Positions 25,471 to 34,321 of a stretch of DNA of 64,000 nucleotides are shown here, one piece after another. Location: the NCBI RefSeq assembly GCF_031932625.1, contig NZ_JAVSCK010000003.1, positions 248,001 to 312,000 of the forward strand, in the 5' to 3' direction. The position numbers and the translations under genes were made by a program. The notes beneath the pieces were generated by a model. The model worked only from the letters and a program-made list of their open reading frames with translations, searched no databases and was not told the DNA's origin. This DNA is from Hwangdonia seohaensis. Lineage in GTDB: Bacteria > Bacteroidota > Bacteroidia > Flavobacteriales > Flavobacteriaceae. Each line of letters begins with the position of its first letter. Position 1 is the stretch's first letter.

Positions 25471-26148
25471 ATGAGTAAGTGCGAGCAATGTATTATTAAG
25501 CAGTTTAATTCTCTTAAAGCATTGACAACCGATGAGTTAATGCGAATTTCGGGTTGTAAAACGTCTATGTTTATTAAAAAAGGAGAAGTGATTTTTGAAG
25601 AAGGAGAAATGCTAAATGGCGTGTACTGTGTGAAGGATGGTATTTGTAAACTATCTAAACTAAGTGCCAACGGAAAAGACCAAATTGTAAAAATGGTTGT
25701 TAAAGGACAATTGTTGGGACAACGATCGCTTATATCTGATGAAAGCTCTAATTTGCAGGCTGTGGCCTTAAACGATATGGAAGTTTGTTTTATTCCGAAA
25801 AGCGAAATCATCAACGATTTAAAGAACAACTCGAAATTTTCGTTTGAAGTGTTAAAAGAAATGGCGAGTGATTTAAAAGAAGCGGATGACGTTATCGTTA
25901 ATATGGCTCAAAAATCTGTGAGAGAACGATTGGCCGAAGCCTTAATTTATATTCACGATAGTTTTGGCACCAACCCCGATGGCTCGTTAAGCGTTTTGCT
26001 TTCCAGAGAAGATTTTGCCAACATTGTTGGTACAGCTACCGAATCTGCCATTCGGGTACTCTCTCAATTTAAAAAAGAAGGTTTGATATCCACTGTAGGC
26101 AAACAAATAAAAATCGAGGATATTGAAGCGTTAAAACGCGTAGAATAA
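25471..26148 (+). CDS. Crp/Fnr-family transcriptional regulator (FNR-like)
   Basis: 225 residues: an N-terminal cyclic-nucleotide-type beta barrel (about 15-130), a dimerisation helix ('EVLKEMASDLKEADDVIVNMA') and a C-terminal winged helix with recognition helix 'VGTATESAIRVLSQFKKEGL', keeping Glu and Arg at the FNR/CRP base-contact positions. Cysteines are at 4, 7, 29, 53, 59 and 106. By my alignment from memory, 'CEQC' matches FNR Cys20/23 and 'EVCFIP' matches Cys122, while Asn13 replaces FNR Cys29. It is divergent from ccoI with a shared operator and is the obvious candidate for all four TGAC-N4-GTCA sites in the window. Confidence 0.9.
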   Translation: MSKCEQCIIKQFNSLKALTTDELMRISGCKTSMFIKKGEVIFEEGEMLNGVYCVKDGICKLSKLSANGKDQIVKMVVKGQLLGQRSLISDESSNLQAVALNDMEVCFIPKSEIINDLKNNSKFSFEVLKEMASDLKEADDVIVNMAQKSVRERLAEALIYIHDSFGTNPDGSLSVLLSREDFANIVGTATESAIRVLSQFKKEGLISTVGKQIKIEDIEALKRVE

Positions 26149-26151
26149 AAA

Positions 26152-26177
26152 AACGCTCTGAAAATTTTCAGAGCGTT
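26152..26177. terminator. Bidirectional terminator between regulator and S9 peptidase genes
   Basis: A perfect 26-bp palindrome with arms beginning AACGCTCTG, an A-run on the left and a T-run on the right, lying between two convergent stop codons. Confidence 0.9.
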
Positions 26178-26183
26178 TTTGTT

Positions 26184-28127
26184 TTAGTTTGTTTCTGCTT
26201 CAATTTCTTTTGAAGGTATTTCGCCATCAATAGGCTCGTTTTCTTTCTTAAGATACGTATCTAAAAACTTAAGGATTCTGCTGTAAGCTTCAATCTGATT
26301 TTCTTTTTTAACAAAACCGTGGCCCTCATCTTCAAATAAAACATATTCTACGGGTACGCCGTTTTTACGAACACCTTCAACAATCTCGTCAGATTCTACT
26401 TGTAAAACCCTCGGGTCTTTTGCGCCTTGTAGCACAATTAATGGTTTGGTTACTTTATCGGTGTGGAATAAAGGCGAAATTCTATGTAATCTGATGGAAT
26501 CTGCTGTATGCGGATTTCCCAATTCTTTATAAAGCGCATCTTTAAACGATTCCCACCACGGCGGAATACTTTTAAGCGTGCGCAACCAGTTTGTTACACC
26601 ATATATATTAACACCCACGGCAAACTCATCTGGAGTGTAGGTTAATGCAGCCATCGTCATATAACCACCGTACGAACCTCCCATAATGCCAATTTTGCTG
26701 GCATCAATTTCCGGTTGGGCGGCTAGCCAATTTTTACCTTCAACACAATCTTGTAAATCTTTTTCACCATGGTTTAAATCGTCCATTTGAAAAAAAGTTT
26801 TTCCATAACCACTGCTTCCGCGGTTGTTTACGGCAAGTACAGCATAACCATGATTGACCAAATATTGCGTTAATGAGCTGAAATTTTGTCTGCTTTGGCC
26901 ACCCGGACCTCCATGAACCAAAACCAAAGCGGGAACCTTATGGTCTGCCGATGCTTGGTGCGGTAAATAATAAATAGCCGGAATTTCTACACCATCAAAA
27001 GACTTATATCTTATCACTTTGGCTGTTACCAGATGGTTGGCATCAATGTCTTTGTTAAGGACATCGGTGATTTGATGCAGTTTTTTGGTTTCAAGATTAT
27101 AGGTAAATAAATTTGACGGACTGTTTGAACCGCCAACATACATGCGCATCATGGTTTCGTCTCTGGAAAAACCGACGCTGGTAATGCTACCGTTTTTAAA
27201 ATCGGGAAGTTCTAGGTTTTTACCGGTTGACATTTCCTTTATTTCTATGGTATTTTTGGCATCTTCGTTTATAAAGCTCACCATATATTTTTCGTTATGC
27301 GTAAAATAGATGCCGTTAATATCCCAAGATTTTTCCAATACTTTTTCTTTTTCACCGGTAGTGATATTGTATTTCATGACATACGAAAACTCCGAGCCAT
27401 CGTCGGTTGTGTAATAAAGCGTTTCATTATCTAAAGTGAAATCCTGTACGGCATTTGAACTTTGGTTTTCGTTTATTTTCTTTAGCGATTGGTCGGTTCT
27501 GTTAAAAATAAAAATATCGCTATCGTTGGTATTTATCGTTTTGCTTAACGCGAATAAATTTTTGTCGCTTGAAATGGCATTGAGATTATAGCCTTCATCA
27601 TTTTGATAAATTATTTTTGAAGTCATGTTGCCAATATCCATTTCGTAAACATCCATAAAGCGTTTATCTCTTTTGTTAGAGCCGTAAGCAAAACTTTTAC
27701 CGTCGTGTGCCCATCCGTAAAATAAAGCCCTTGCGCCTTCGTCGGGTGTAAGTTCCGTAATGGTTCCATCGGTATCGCGCATATAAATATGGTAAATTTC
27801 ATCGCCATTGCCATCGGCTCTGTAAAGCATGCGCTCATCATTTGGGAAATATGAAATGGCAAAAACGGATGAAGAATCCGATGCTGTAATGGGTGTAAAC
27901 TCACCACCGGTTGTAGGTACGGTGTACATGTTGTAAATACCAGACCGATTGCTGGAAACGAGTAATTTTGAATTGTCCAGAGAAAAACTCCCACCGCCAA
28001 CAGCTTCGTTATCCATAAACTGTTCTATGGTGTATTGCTTTAAATTTAAAGCAACTTCTTTTGTTTCATTGTCTTTTTTACAGCCAACAAATAAAACTAA
28101 AAGGATTAGGCTTAGTAATTTATTCAT
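26184..28127 (-). CDS. S9 family peptidase (prolyl oligopeptidase type), lipoprotein
   Basis: Cleaves short peptides, probably in the periplasm or at the outer membrane. 647 residues with lipoprotein Cys16 ('VLFVGCKKD'). An N-terminal beta-propeller (about 35-375) carries repeats such as 'LLVSSNRSGIYNMYTVPTTGG'. A C-terminal alpha/beta hydrolase contains 'LVLVHGGPGGQSRQNF', nucleophile 'GIMGGSYGGYMTMAAL', acid region 'QGAKDPRVLQVES' and catalytic His in 'FEDEGHGFVKKEN'. It begins 2 bp after the BNR/VPS10-like gene, implying one transcript. Confidence 0.93.
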   Translation of the reverse strand: MNKLLSLILLVLFVGCKKDNETKEVALNLKQYTIEQFMDNEAVGGGSFSLDNSKLLVSSNRSGIYNMYTVPTTGGEFTPITASDSSSVFAISYFPNDERMLYRADGNGDEIYHIYMRDTDGTITELTPDEGARALFYGWAHDGKSFAYGSNKRDKRFMDVYEMDIGNMTSKIIYQNDEGYNLNAISSDKNLFALSKTINTNDSDIFIFNRTDQSLKKINENQSSNAVQDFTLDNETLYYTTDDGSEFSYVMKYNITTGEKEKVLEKSWDINGIYFTHNEKYMVSFINEDAKNTIEIKEMSTGKNLELPDFKNGSITSVGFSRDETMMRMYVGGSNSPSNLFTYNLETKKLHQITDVLNKDIDANHLVTAKVIRYKSFDGVEIPAIYYLPHQASADHKVPALVLVHGGPGGQSRQNFSSLTQYLVNHGYAVLAVNNRGSSGYGKTFFQMDDLNHGEKDLQDCVEGKNWLAAQPEIDASKIGIMGGSYGGYMTMAALTYTPDEFAVGVNIYGVTNWLRTLKSIPPWWESFKDALYKELGNPHTADSIRLHRISPLFHTDKVTKPLIVLQGAKDPRVLQVESDEIVEGVRKNGVPVEYVLFEDEGHGFVKKENQIEAYSRILKFLDTYLKKENEPIDGEIPSKEIEAETN

Positions 28128-28129
28128 AA

Positions 28130-31100
28130 CTAATTTAATTTAAATGATTTAGTGGTTTTAAATGGTGATAAGTTAATGATTTCCATTGATTCTTTATAGG
28201 TTTTCCAATCGTCATTAAAAAAGGCATTGGTTTTATCCAGACCCTCTTTTAAAGCGTTTTTGGCATGTTCGATTAAGGTATTTTCGGTTGAGGTTAGCCC
28301 ATTTTGCCTCGACCTCACATAGCCATTTGCCAATCGGATGCGCTGATTAATGTTAACTTCTGGATTGCGCGTAATACCTTGGCGTTTATCTTCTTTCCCT
28401 AAATATAAGGCAATTAAATCATCTATTTTTTTTATGATGTCGTTTGAAGCTTTTATTTCATCTTTATATGTTTCTTTATCTAGTTTTTTAAGTTCCGATT
28501 GATATTTTTTTGAAACATTTTTGCTTTCAACCAATTGCTTAACGGCATCTGCCATAAGTTGCGACAGACTTTCAACAGATTTGGAAGCCTTGTAAATTTC
28601 GTCGATACTGCTTTGGGTTATGTTTAGGCGCGGATCGCTTTTTACAGTAATCATTTCCTCTGAAATTTGATCTCCAAACCGCATCACAATTTTGTAAACA
28701 CCTGGTTTTACGTCTACACCACCATTTTCGTTATTACCTTTTCTAATGGTTCTCGACGGTCTGTCCGGACCTTTTTCATCCATATTCCAAGTCCATTTAT
28801 GAATACCGGTTTCTTTCGGTGCTTTTTGTTTTAAAGTCCGGATTAAACGATCGCCATTGTAAATTTTCATGGTTAACGAGTCCCATTTCACTTTAGTTTC
28901 GTCTTTTTCATCATTTTCAGTTAAATCATTTTCAGAGGAGTCGTCATCTTCATCTTTTTTATCAGACCCTTCTTTGTCATCAACGGTTACATAATATGAC
29001 ATTTGAGCACCGCTATTTCTGTTTTTCCCATGATAGAGCGCATCGGCACCAAATCGGCTTCCCGTGGGTTGTTGATAAGCAGCTTGATAGGCGATAGGTG
29101 GCGAGAAAAGTTCTAACTTTTTAGTTAAAACTTGTTTGTTTTTTGCCATGGATCGCAACGGGCGAATATCATCCAAAACCCAAGCAGCACGACCAAACGT
29201 GCCTATAATTAAATCGTGTTCGCGTGGATGGATTACCAAATCTTTTACCGAAACGGTCGGGAAACCTTCGGTCCATTTTGTCCATGTTTCTCCGGCATTA
29301 AGTGATAGGTATAAACCATCATCGGTTCCTAAAAACATGAGGTTGGGTTCTTCAATATCTTCAACAATCGATAGTGTATAACTTTTAACATCGTTGGCAT
29401 CAACAATACGCGACCATGTTTTACCGTAATCTTTGGTGCGGTAAGCATAAGGTGTGTAATTAAAACGCCTGTAATCATTAGCGATTAAAAGCGCTTCGCC
29501 TTTGTTTTTGTTTGAAGCTTTTATTTGCGGAATCCAACTTCCTGCGGGCAAACCTTTTATGTTTTTGGTGACTTCGGTATAGCTTTGTCCGCCATTTTGG
29601 GTAATGTGTACACGACCATCATCTGTACCAATCCAAAGCATATCTTTTTCAATAGGCGATGGTTCAATCACTAAAATGGTACAGTGGTTTTCGGCACCGG
29701 TGGCATCCATGGTCAATCCGCCACTTTCACTCTGTTTTAGTTTTTCAGGGTCGTTGGTGGTTAAATCGTCTGAAATGAGTTTCCACGTTAACCCTTTATC
29801 CGTTGATTTGTGAACAAATTGACTCCCGAAGTATAAGGTGTTATTATCAAAAGGGTCTATATTTATGGCCGCATTCCAATTAAATCGAAGTTTTACATCG
29901 GCATCGGGATGCGTTGGTTTTACAACGTAATTATTGCCTGTTTGCCAATCGTATCTAATAACATTTCCTTGCTGGTACATCGACCAGCCAAACCGTGAAT
30001 CTTCTTTATCCGGCACCACATCAAAACCATCGCCAAAACTAATTTCTTGCCAATAGCTGTTGCGAATACCTTGCGCTTTCCACACATAAGCTGGCCCTCT
30101 CCACGAACCGTTATCCTGCATGCCACCGTAAACGTTGTACGGTATATCGTTATCTACATTAATATGGTAAAATTGAGCGACCGGCAAATTGCCAATGAAG
30201 CGCCACGATTTACCGCCATCCTTTGTAATGTTAAGTCCGCCATCATTCCCATCAATCATAAAATTACCGTTTTTAGGATGAATCCACCACGCGTGATGGT
30301 CTGGATGCACGCCATTATCAACATTGTAAGCAGGCATGAGCTGCGTGAAGTTCTTGCCGCCATCTTCTGAAACATTAACGTATGTGTAAATGGAATACAC
30401 ACGATTTTCGTTTTGCGGGTCGACATAAATTTCAGAATAGTAAAACGGACGATCGCCAATATCGTCTTTATCGTTTATTTTTTTCCATTTAAAACCGCCA
30501 TCTTCACTTTTGTAAAGCGCATTTTTTTTGGCTTCAACCAAAGCGTAAACGATATGGGGTTTGTTTGCGGCTATGGCAATGCCCATACGTCCTAAGTTTC
30601 CTTTGGGCAAACCGTCTTCGTCTGTGATTTTTTTCCAAGTTTTTCCGCCATCATGCGTCATGTGCAAGCCAGAACCTTCGCCACCCGAATTAAAAAACCA
30701 AGGGTCGCGTTTGTGTTCCCAAAGGGCTGCAATCAATTTATTGGGATTTGTAGGATCCATTACCAAATCTGCAGCACCGGTTTTGTTGTTTGTAAAAAGG
30801 ATTTTATTCCAAGTTTCGCCGCCATCGGTAGTTTTAAAAACACCGCGTTCGGGATGTTCGCCCCACGGCGAGCCAATTGCGGCAACATAAACCGTATTCG
30901 GGTTTGTGGGGTCGATAATAACGCGATGAATATGGCGCGTATTCTCTAAACCCATAGAGGTCCAAGATTTGCCGGCATCGAGCGAACGATAAATGCCATA
31001 ACCGCCGTTTAGGCTATTTCGCGGGTTTCCCTCACCGGTTCCCACCCAAATTACACTCGGATTGGATTGTTGAATGGCCACAGCCCCAATGGAAGCCGTT

Positions 31101-31348
31101 ACTTCGTTATCAAAAATTGGATTCCAAGTAATGCCGCCGGAAGTTGATTTCCAAAGACCGCCAGAAGCGGTACCAACATACATGATGTCTGGGTTTTTGT
31201 GAACCACATCAATGGCGGTAACACGACCGGACATGCCACCAGGACCAATGTTTCTTGGTGCCATGTTTTTAACCAAATCCATGGAGAATTCTTGGGCAGT
31301 AAAAATAGTAACGCACAATAGCATCACTACAGTTATGAGTTTTTTCAT
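28130..31348 (-). CDS. Large secreted BNR/VPS10-like beta-propeller protein
   Basis: 1072 residues with a signal peptide (MKKLITVVMLLCVTIFTAQ). The main body (about 30-760) is built of Asp-box/BNR repeats, for example 'GLWKSTSGGITWNPIF', 'GIYRSLDAGKSWTSMG', 'VFKTTDGGETWNKIL' and 'LYLSLNAGETWTKW'. This is the sortilin/VPS10 type of propeller, sometimes annotated as glycosyl hydrolase without proof. An acidic low-complexity stretch (about 795-820) precedes a C-terminal Ig-like and helical region. No catalytic site is evident. It is directly upstream of, and probably co-transcribed with, the S9 peptidase. Confidence 0.85.
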   Translation of the reverse strand: MKKLITVVMLLCVTIFTAQEFSMDLVKNMAPRNIGPGGMSGRVTAIDVVHKNPDIMYVGTASGGLWKSTSGGITWNPIFDNEVTASIGAVAIQQSNPSVIWVGTGEGNPRNSLNGGYGIYRSLDAGKSWTSMGLENTRHIHRVIIDPTNPNTVYVAAIGSPWGEHPERGVFKTTDGGETWNKILFTNNKTGAADLVMDPTNPNKLIAALWEHKRDPWFFNSGGEGSGLHMTHDGGKTWKKITDEDGLPKGNLGRMGIAIAANKPHIVYALVEAKKNALYKSEDGGFKWKKINDKDDIGDRPFYYSEIYVDPQNENRVYSIYTYVNVSEDGGKNFTQLMPAYNVDNGVHPDHHAWWIHPKNGNFMIDGNDGGLNITKDGGKSWRFIGNLPVAQFYHINVDNDIPYNVYGGMQDNGSWRGPAYVWKAQGIRNSYWQEISFGDGFDVVPDKEDSRFGWSMYQQGNVIRYDWQTGNNYVVKPTHPDADVKLRFNWNAAINIDPFDNNTLYFGSQFVHKSTDKGLTWKLISDDLTTNDPEKLKQSESGGLTMDATGAENHCTILVIEPSPIEKDMLWIGTDDGRVHITQNGGQSYTEVTKNIKGLPAGSWIPQIKASNKNKGEALLIANDYRRFNYTPYAYRTKDYGKTWSRIVDANDVKSYTLSIVEDIEEPNLMFLGTDDGLYLSLNAGETWTKWTEGFPTVSVKDLVIHPREHDLIIGTFGRAAWVLDDIRPLRSMAKNKQVLTKKLELFSPPIAYQAAYQQPTGSRFGADALYHGKNRNSGAQMSYYVTVDDKEGSDKKDEDDDSSENDLTENDEKDETKVKWDSLTMKIYNGDRLIRTLKQKAPKETGIHKWTWNMDEKGPDRPSRTIRKGNNENGGVDVKPGVYKIVMRFGDQISEEMITVKSDPRLNITQSSIDEIYKASKSVESLSQLMADAVKQLVESKNVSKKYQSELKKLDKETYKDEIKASNDIIKKIDDLIALYLGKEDKRQGITRNPEVNINQRIRLANGYVRSRQNGLTSTENTLIEHAKNALKEGLDKTNAFFNDDWKTYKESMEIINLSPFKTTKSFKLN

Positions 31349-31418
31349 AATATAGTTAAGTTAGTTAATTGAAGTTTTAAAGTTAAGAAAAACGAACTGT
31401 ATATGTTTTAAACTTAAT

Positions 31419-31967
31419 TTAGCTCTTTATTTTTTTTATTTGACGGGGTTTGAGCCATAACCAAAAACCACTAAAAGACAGCAATATTAGCGCCAATGAG
31501 GTTGCCGACGAGTAAAAAAGTTTTACTGGTTTGGATTGGTTTTTAAACAGGTAATCTAAAATAGAGCCATCATGAATCATCTCGATGATATCTGCTGTCC
31601 GTTGTTTTTCAGAAATAATTTGACCCGAGTAGCAGTCTATTTGTAATTCCGTAAAATGATTTTCAAAACGTACTTTGGCTGTGCCTTTATTGGGTCTGTA
31701 ATCAATTCTGTTGATTTCAGACGATAGATTCGTTTTTTCAATATATGCAACCGCATTGTTTTTAATGACATCTAAAGAAATTAAATCCCGATTATTGGCT
31801 ATAGATTTTTGGGTGCTGGGTTTAAATTGAAGTTGGTCCTTCCAAGCAAGAAGCAAACCTGTAGCTCCCATTATAAACATAAACACAACAAACGGTACCG
31901 CAACAAACCGATGCAGTTTTCGGTAAATTCTAGATTGTTTTGCTAATGTTTTGGTTTTTGCTTTCAA
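31419..31967 (-). CDS. PepSY-associated membrane protein
   Basis: 182 residues. An N-terminal transmembrane helix ('RKLHRFVAVPFVVFMFIMGATGLLLAWK') with the conserved His of the family is followed by a PepSY-like periplasmic domain ('NRIDYRPNKGTAKVRFENHFTELQIDCYSGQIIS') and a C-terminal helix ('LFYSSATSLALILLSFSGFWLWLKP'). Relatives are linked to iron uptake or ferric reduction. There is no TonB receptor next to it here, so the role is open. Confidence 0.8.
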   Translation of the reverse strand: MKAKTKTLAKQSRIYRKLHRFVAVPFVVFMFIMGATGLLLAWKDQLQFKPSTQKSIANNRDLISLDVIKNNAVAYIEKTNLSSEINRIDYRPNKGTAKVRFENHFTELQIDCYSGQIISEKQRTADIIEMIHDGSILDYLFKNQSKPVKLFYSSATSLALILLSFSGFWLWLKPRQIKKIKS

Positions 31968-32043
31968 AAAAACAGGAGATTTAAAGCTGCCGAAAATAAG
32001 AAATTAAAACACGTTTATTCTTAAAGAGTTGTTAAGAAACTTA

Positions 32044-32616
32044 TTACCAACCGCCTCTATCTTTAATATTTGATTCGCAAAGTCGTATAATTTCTGCTAT
32101 GCGTTTTTCTCTTGTAGCCTCTCTTTTCGCTTGGTTTAACCAATACAAATACCCCTTTCTGTAAGACGGTGCAAAGTTTTTGTAATGGTTAAACGCTTGT
32201 TTGTTTTTATTGAATGCGTTTTGAAGTTCTTTTGGAATCACCTCATTTTCAACATCATCTAAGGCCGTCCATGACCCATTTTGTTTTGCGATTTTAATTA
32301 TTTCAAGACCGCTTTGATGCATTAAATTTGAAGCTTTCAATTCAATAATATATCTTTTGTTTAAAGCGCTCCACACACTTTTTTGGTTTCGCGGTGTAAA
32401 GTATTGCCGCCGTTTTCCGTTGCCCAAACTTTTTACGGTTGAGTCGATCCAACCATAACAAAGTGCCACTTTTACGGCGTCTTCCCACCGCATTGAAGCT
32501 TCTTTGTTTTCAACTTTATAAAAAATAAGATATACGCCTTTTACCGTGCTATGGTTTTGGTGTAGCCATTCGCGCCATTCTATATCGGTTTTAAAATAAA
32601 GCTCAGGGAGTTCCAT
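32044..32616 (-). CDS. YdeI/OmpD-associated family protein
   Basis: 190 residues, no signal peptide. It carries the family signature 'WEDAVKVALCYGWIDSTVKSLGNGKRRQYFTPRNQKSVWSALNKRYI'. The C-terminal part contains 'FAPSYRKGYLYWLNQAKREATREKRIAEII', a strongly conserved segment in this family. The function is not established. It begins 5 bp downstream of the M1 peptidase stop codon, so it is likely on the same transcript without being functionally related. Confidence 0.85.
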   Translation of the reverse strand: MELPELYFKTDIEWREWLHQNHSTVKGVYLIFYKVENKEASMRWEDAVKVALCYGWIDSTVKSLGNGKRRQYFTPRNQKSVWSALNKRYIIELKASNLMHQSGLEIIKIAKQNGSWTALDDVENEVIPKELQNAFNKNKQAFNHYKNFAPSYRKGYLYWLNQAKREATREKRIAEIIRLCESNIKDRGGW

Positions 32617-32621
32617 GGAGA

Positions 32622-34274
32622 TTAAAGCTTTTTTGCTTCAACGTAAAAATTTCTATTCACAATTAAAGACGGGTTATTAGTCTTTAAAGCCATCGTTTTC
32701 CAATCTGCTTTCGGAAACAGCCATTGCGCATCATTTTCCATTTCAACTTGAATGGGCATGTCAAAACCATCAACAATATTGGTCCAACGGTATTTTAGTT
32801 CTTTATTTTTAATCTCATATTCTAAAGTGGGGATTTTCGTGGTTCTTAAATACTGATTGAAAAATTCGGTTAAATCGATACCGGTTTCTTTCGATAGAAA
32901 GTTTTCTATTTGTTGCGTGGTTACCGTTTGATGGTAAAACGTTACGTTCATTTTACGTAAAATATGACGCCATTTTTCATCATCTTCAATAAGCTGTCGT
33001 AAGGTATGCAACACATTGGCGCCTTTGTAATACATATCTGTGCCCGATCCTTTTTTATTTACACCGTAATACTTCCCAATAATGGGTTTGTCGTTAACAA
33101 TGTTTTTTCGGGTGCCGATAACGTAATCTGCCGAAGCTTCTTTTCCGTAATAATAATCCAGAAACAGGTTTTCTGAATAGGATGTAAAACTTTCGTGAAT
33201 CCACATATCGGCAACATCTTTATTGGTAATGCTGTTGGCAAACCATTCGTGGCCGGCTTCGTGGATAATGATAAAATCGAATTTTAAACCCCAACCGGTT
33301 CCCGATAAATCGTTGCCCAAATACCCTTTTTTGTACTGATTGCCGTAGGTTACAGAGCTTTGGTGCTCCATGCCCAAATACGGCACCTCAACCAGTTTAA
33401 AACCATCGGCATAAAACGGATATTGCCCAAACCAATGCTCGAAGACTTCCATCATTTTTGGGGCGTCTTTAAAATGAATTTTGGCTTTTTCAAGATTATC
33501 GCGCAATACGTAATAATCCATGTCTAAATTTCCTGCCATGCCATCGTAAACTTCGGAAAAGTTAACGTAATCGCCAATATTCATATTAACACCGTAATTA
33601 TTGATAGGGTTTTTTACAAACCAATGGAAGGTTTTGGTATCGCCAATGCGCTCAACAAGTCGTAACCTGCCGTTAGACACGTTCATTAAATCTTTTGGTA
33701 CGTTCACGCTGATGAGCATGCTATCCACTTCATCGTACATGTGGTCTTTATTTGGCCACCAAACACTCGCGCCCAAACCTTGGCAGGATGTGGCTATAAA
33801 ATGGTTGCCATTAGTATCTTTTTTCCAAGATACACCACCATCCCAAGGCGCACGAATAGCTTCCCTTGGTACGCCTTCGTAATACACGGTTACATTATTA
33901 ATATCGCCTATGTTTTGATTGTCGATTAGTGTGATAAAATGCGCGTTTCCGTCGTGTTTTATGTTTAAATCTTTTCCGTTTTGAGTAGCTTTTGTGAGTT
34001 TTAAAGGCGGTTGCAAATCGATTTGCATCACGGTATGATTCTCCAAAACTTTATATTGAACGGTATTTTTTCCTTTAATGGATTTTTCTTCCGGATTTAC
34101 TTTTATATCCAAATGATAATAGGTTAAATCCCACCAAGAACGTTCGGGTGTAATGCTTCCGCGTAAGGTATCTTGCCTTGTAAATTGATGTTTTTCTAAA
34201 GATATGTCTTGTGCTTCAACTGAAACAAACGGAAATATTAAAAAGATTATTAGTAATCGGAAGCCGTAATTCAT
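32622..34274 (-). CDS. M1 family metallopeptidase, secreted
   Basis: A zinc aminopeptidase-type protein of 550 residues with a signal peptide (MNYGFRLLIIFLIFPFVSVEAQ). The N-terminal beta-sandwich domain includes 'YYHLDIKVNPEEKSIKGKNTVQY'. The zinc motif is 'IIHEAGHEWFANSI' (HExxH) with the distal Glu in 'MWIHESFTSY', and the exopeptidase-type motif is replaced by 'LGMEHQSSVTYG'. It is shorter than ePepN, lacking the long helical C-terminal domain. It is in a leftward row of peptidase genes. Confidence 0.93.
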   Translation of the reverse strand: MNYGFRLLIIFLIFPFVSVEAQDISLEKHQFTRQDTLRGSITPERSWWDLTYYHLDIKVNPEEKSIKGKNTVQYKVLENHTVMQIDLQPPLKLTKATQNGKDLNIKHDGNAHFITLIDNQNIGDINNVTVYYEGVPREAIRAPWDGGVSWKKDTNGNHFIATSCQGLGASVWWPNKDHMYDEVDSMLISVNVPKDLMNVSNGRLRLVERIGDTKTFHWFVKNPINNYGVNMNIGDYVNFSEVYDGMAGNLDMDYYVLRDNLEKAKIHFKDAPKMMEVFEHWFGQYPFYADGFKLVEVPYLGMEHQSSVTYGNQYKKGYLGNDLSGTGWGLKFDFIIIHEAGHEWFANSITNKDVADMWIHESFTSYSENLFLDYYYGKEASADYVIGTRKNIVNDKPIIGKYYGVNKKGSGTDMYYKGANVLHTLRQLIEDDEKWRHILRKMNVTFYHQTVTTQQIENFLSKETGIDLTEFFNQYLRTTKIPTLEYEIKNKELKYRWTNIVDGFDMPIQVEMENDAQWLFPKADWKTMALKTNNPSLIVNRNFYVEAKKL

Positions 34275-34321
34275 GAGTTTAAATTTTGCTTAAAATTAAT
34301 TAAAAAGAAGTTTAAACGAGT

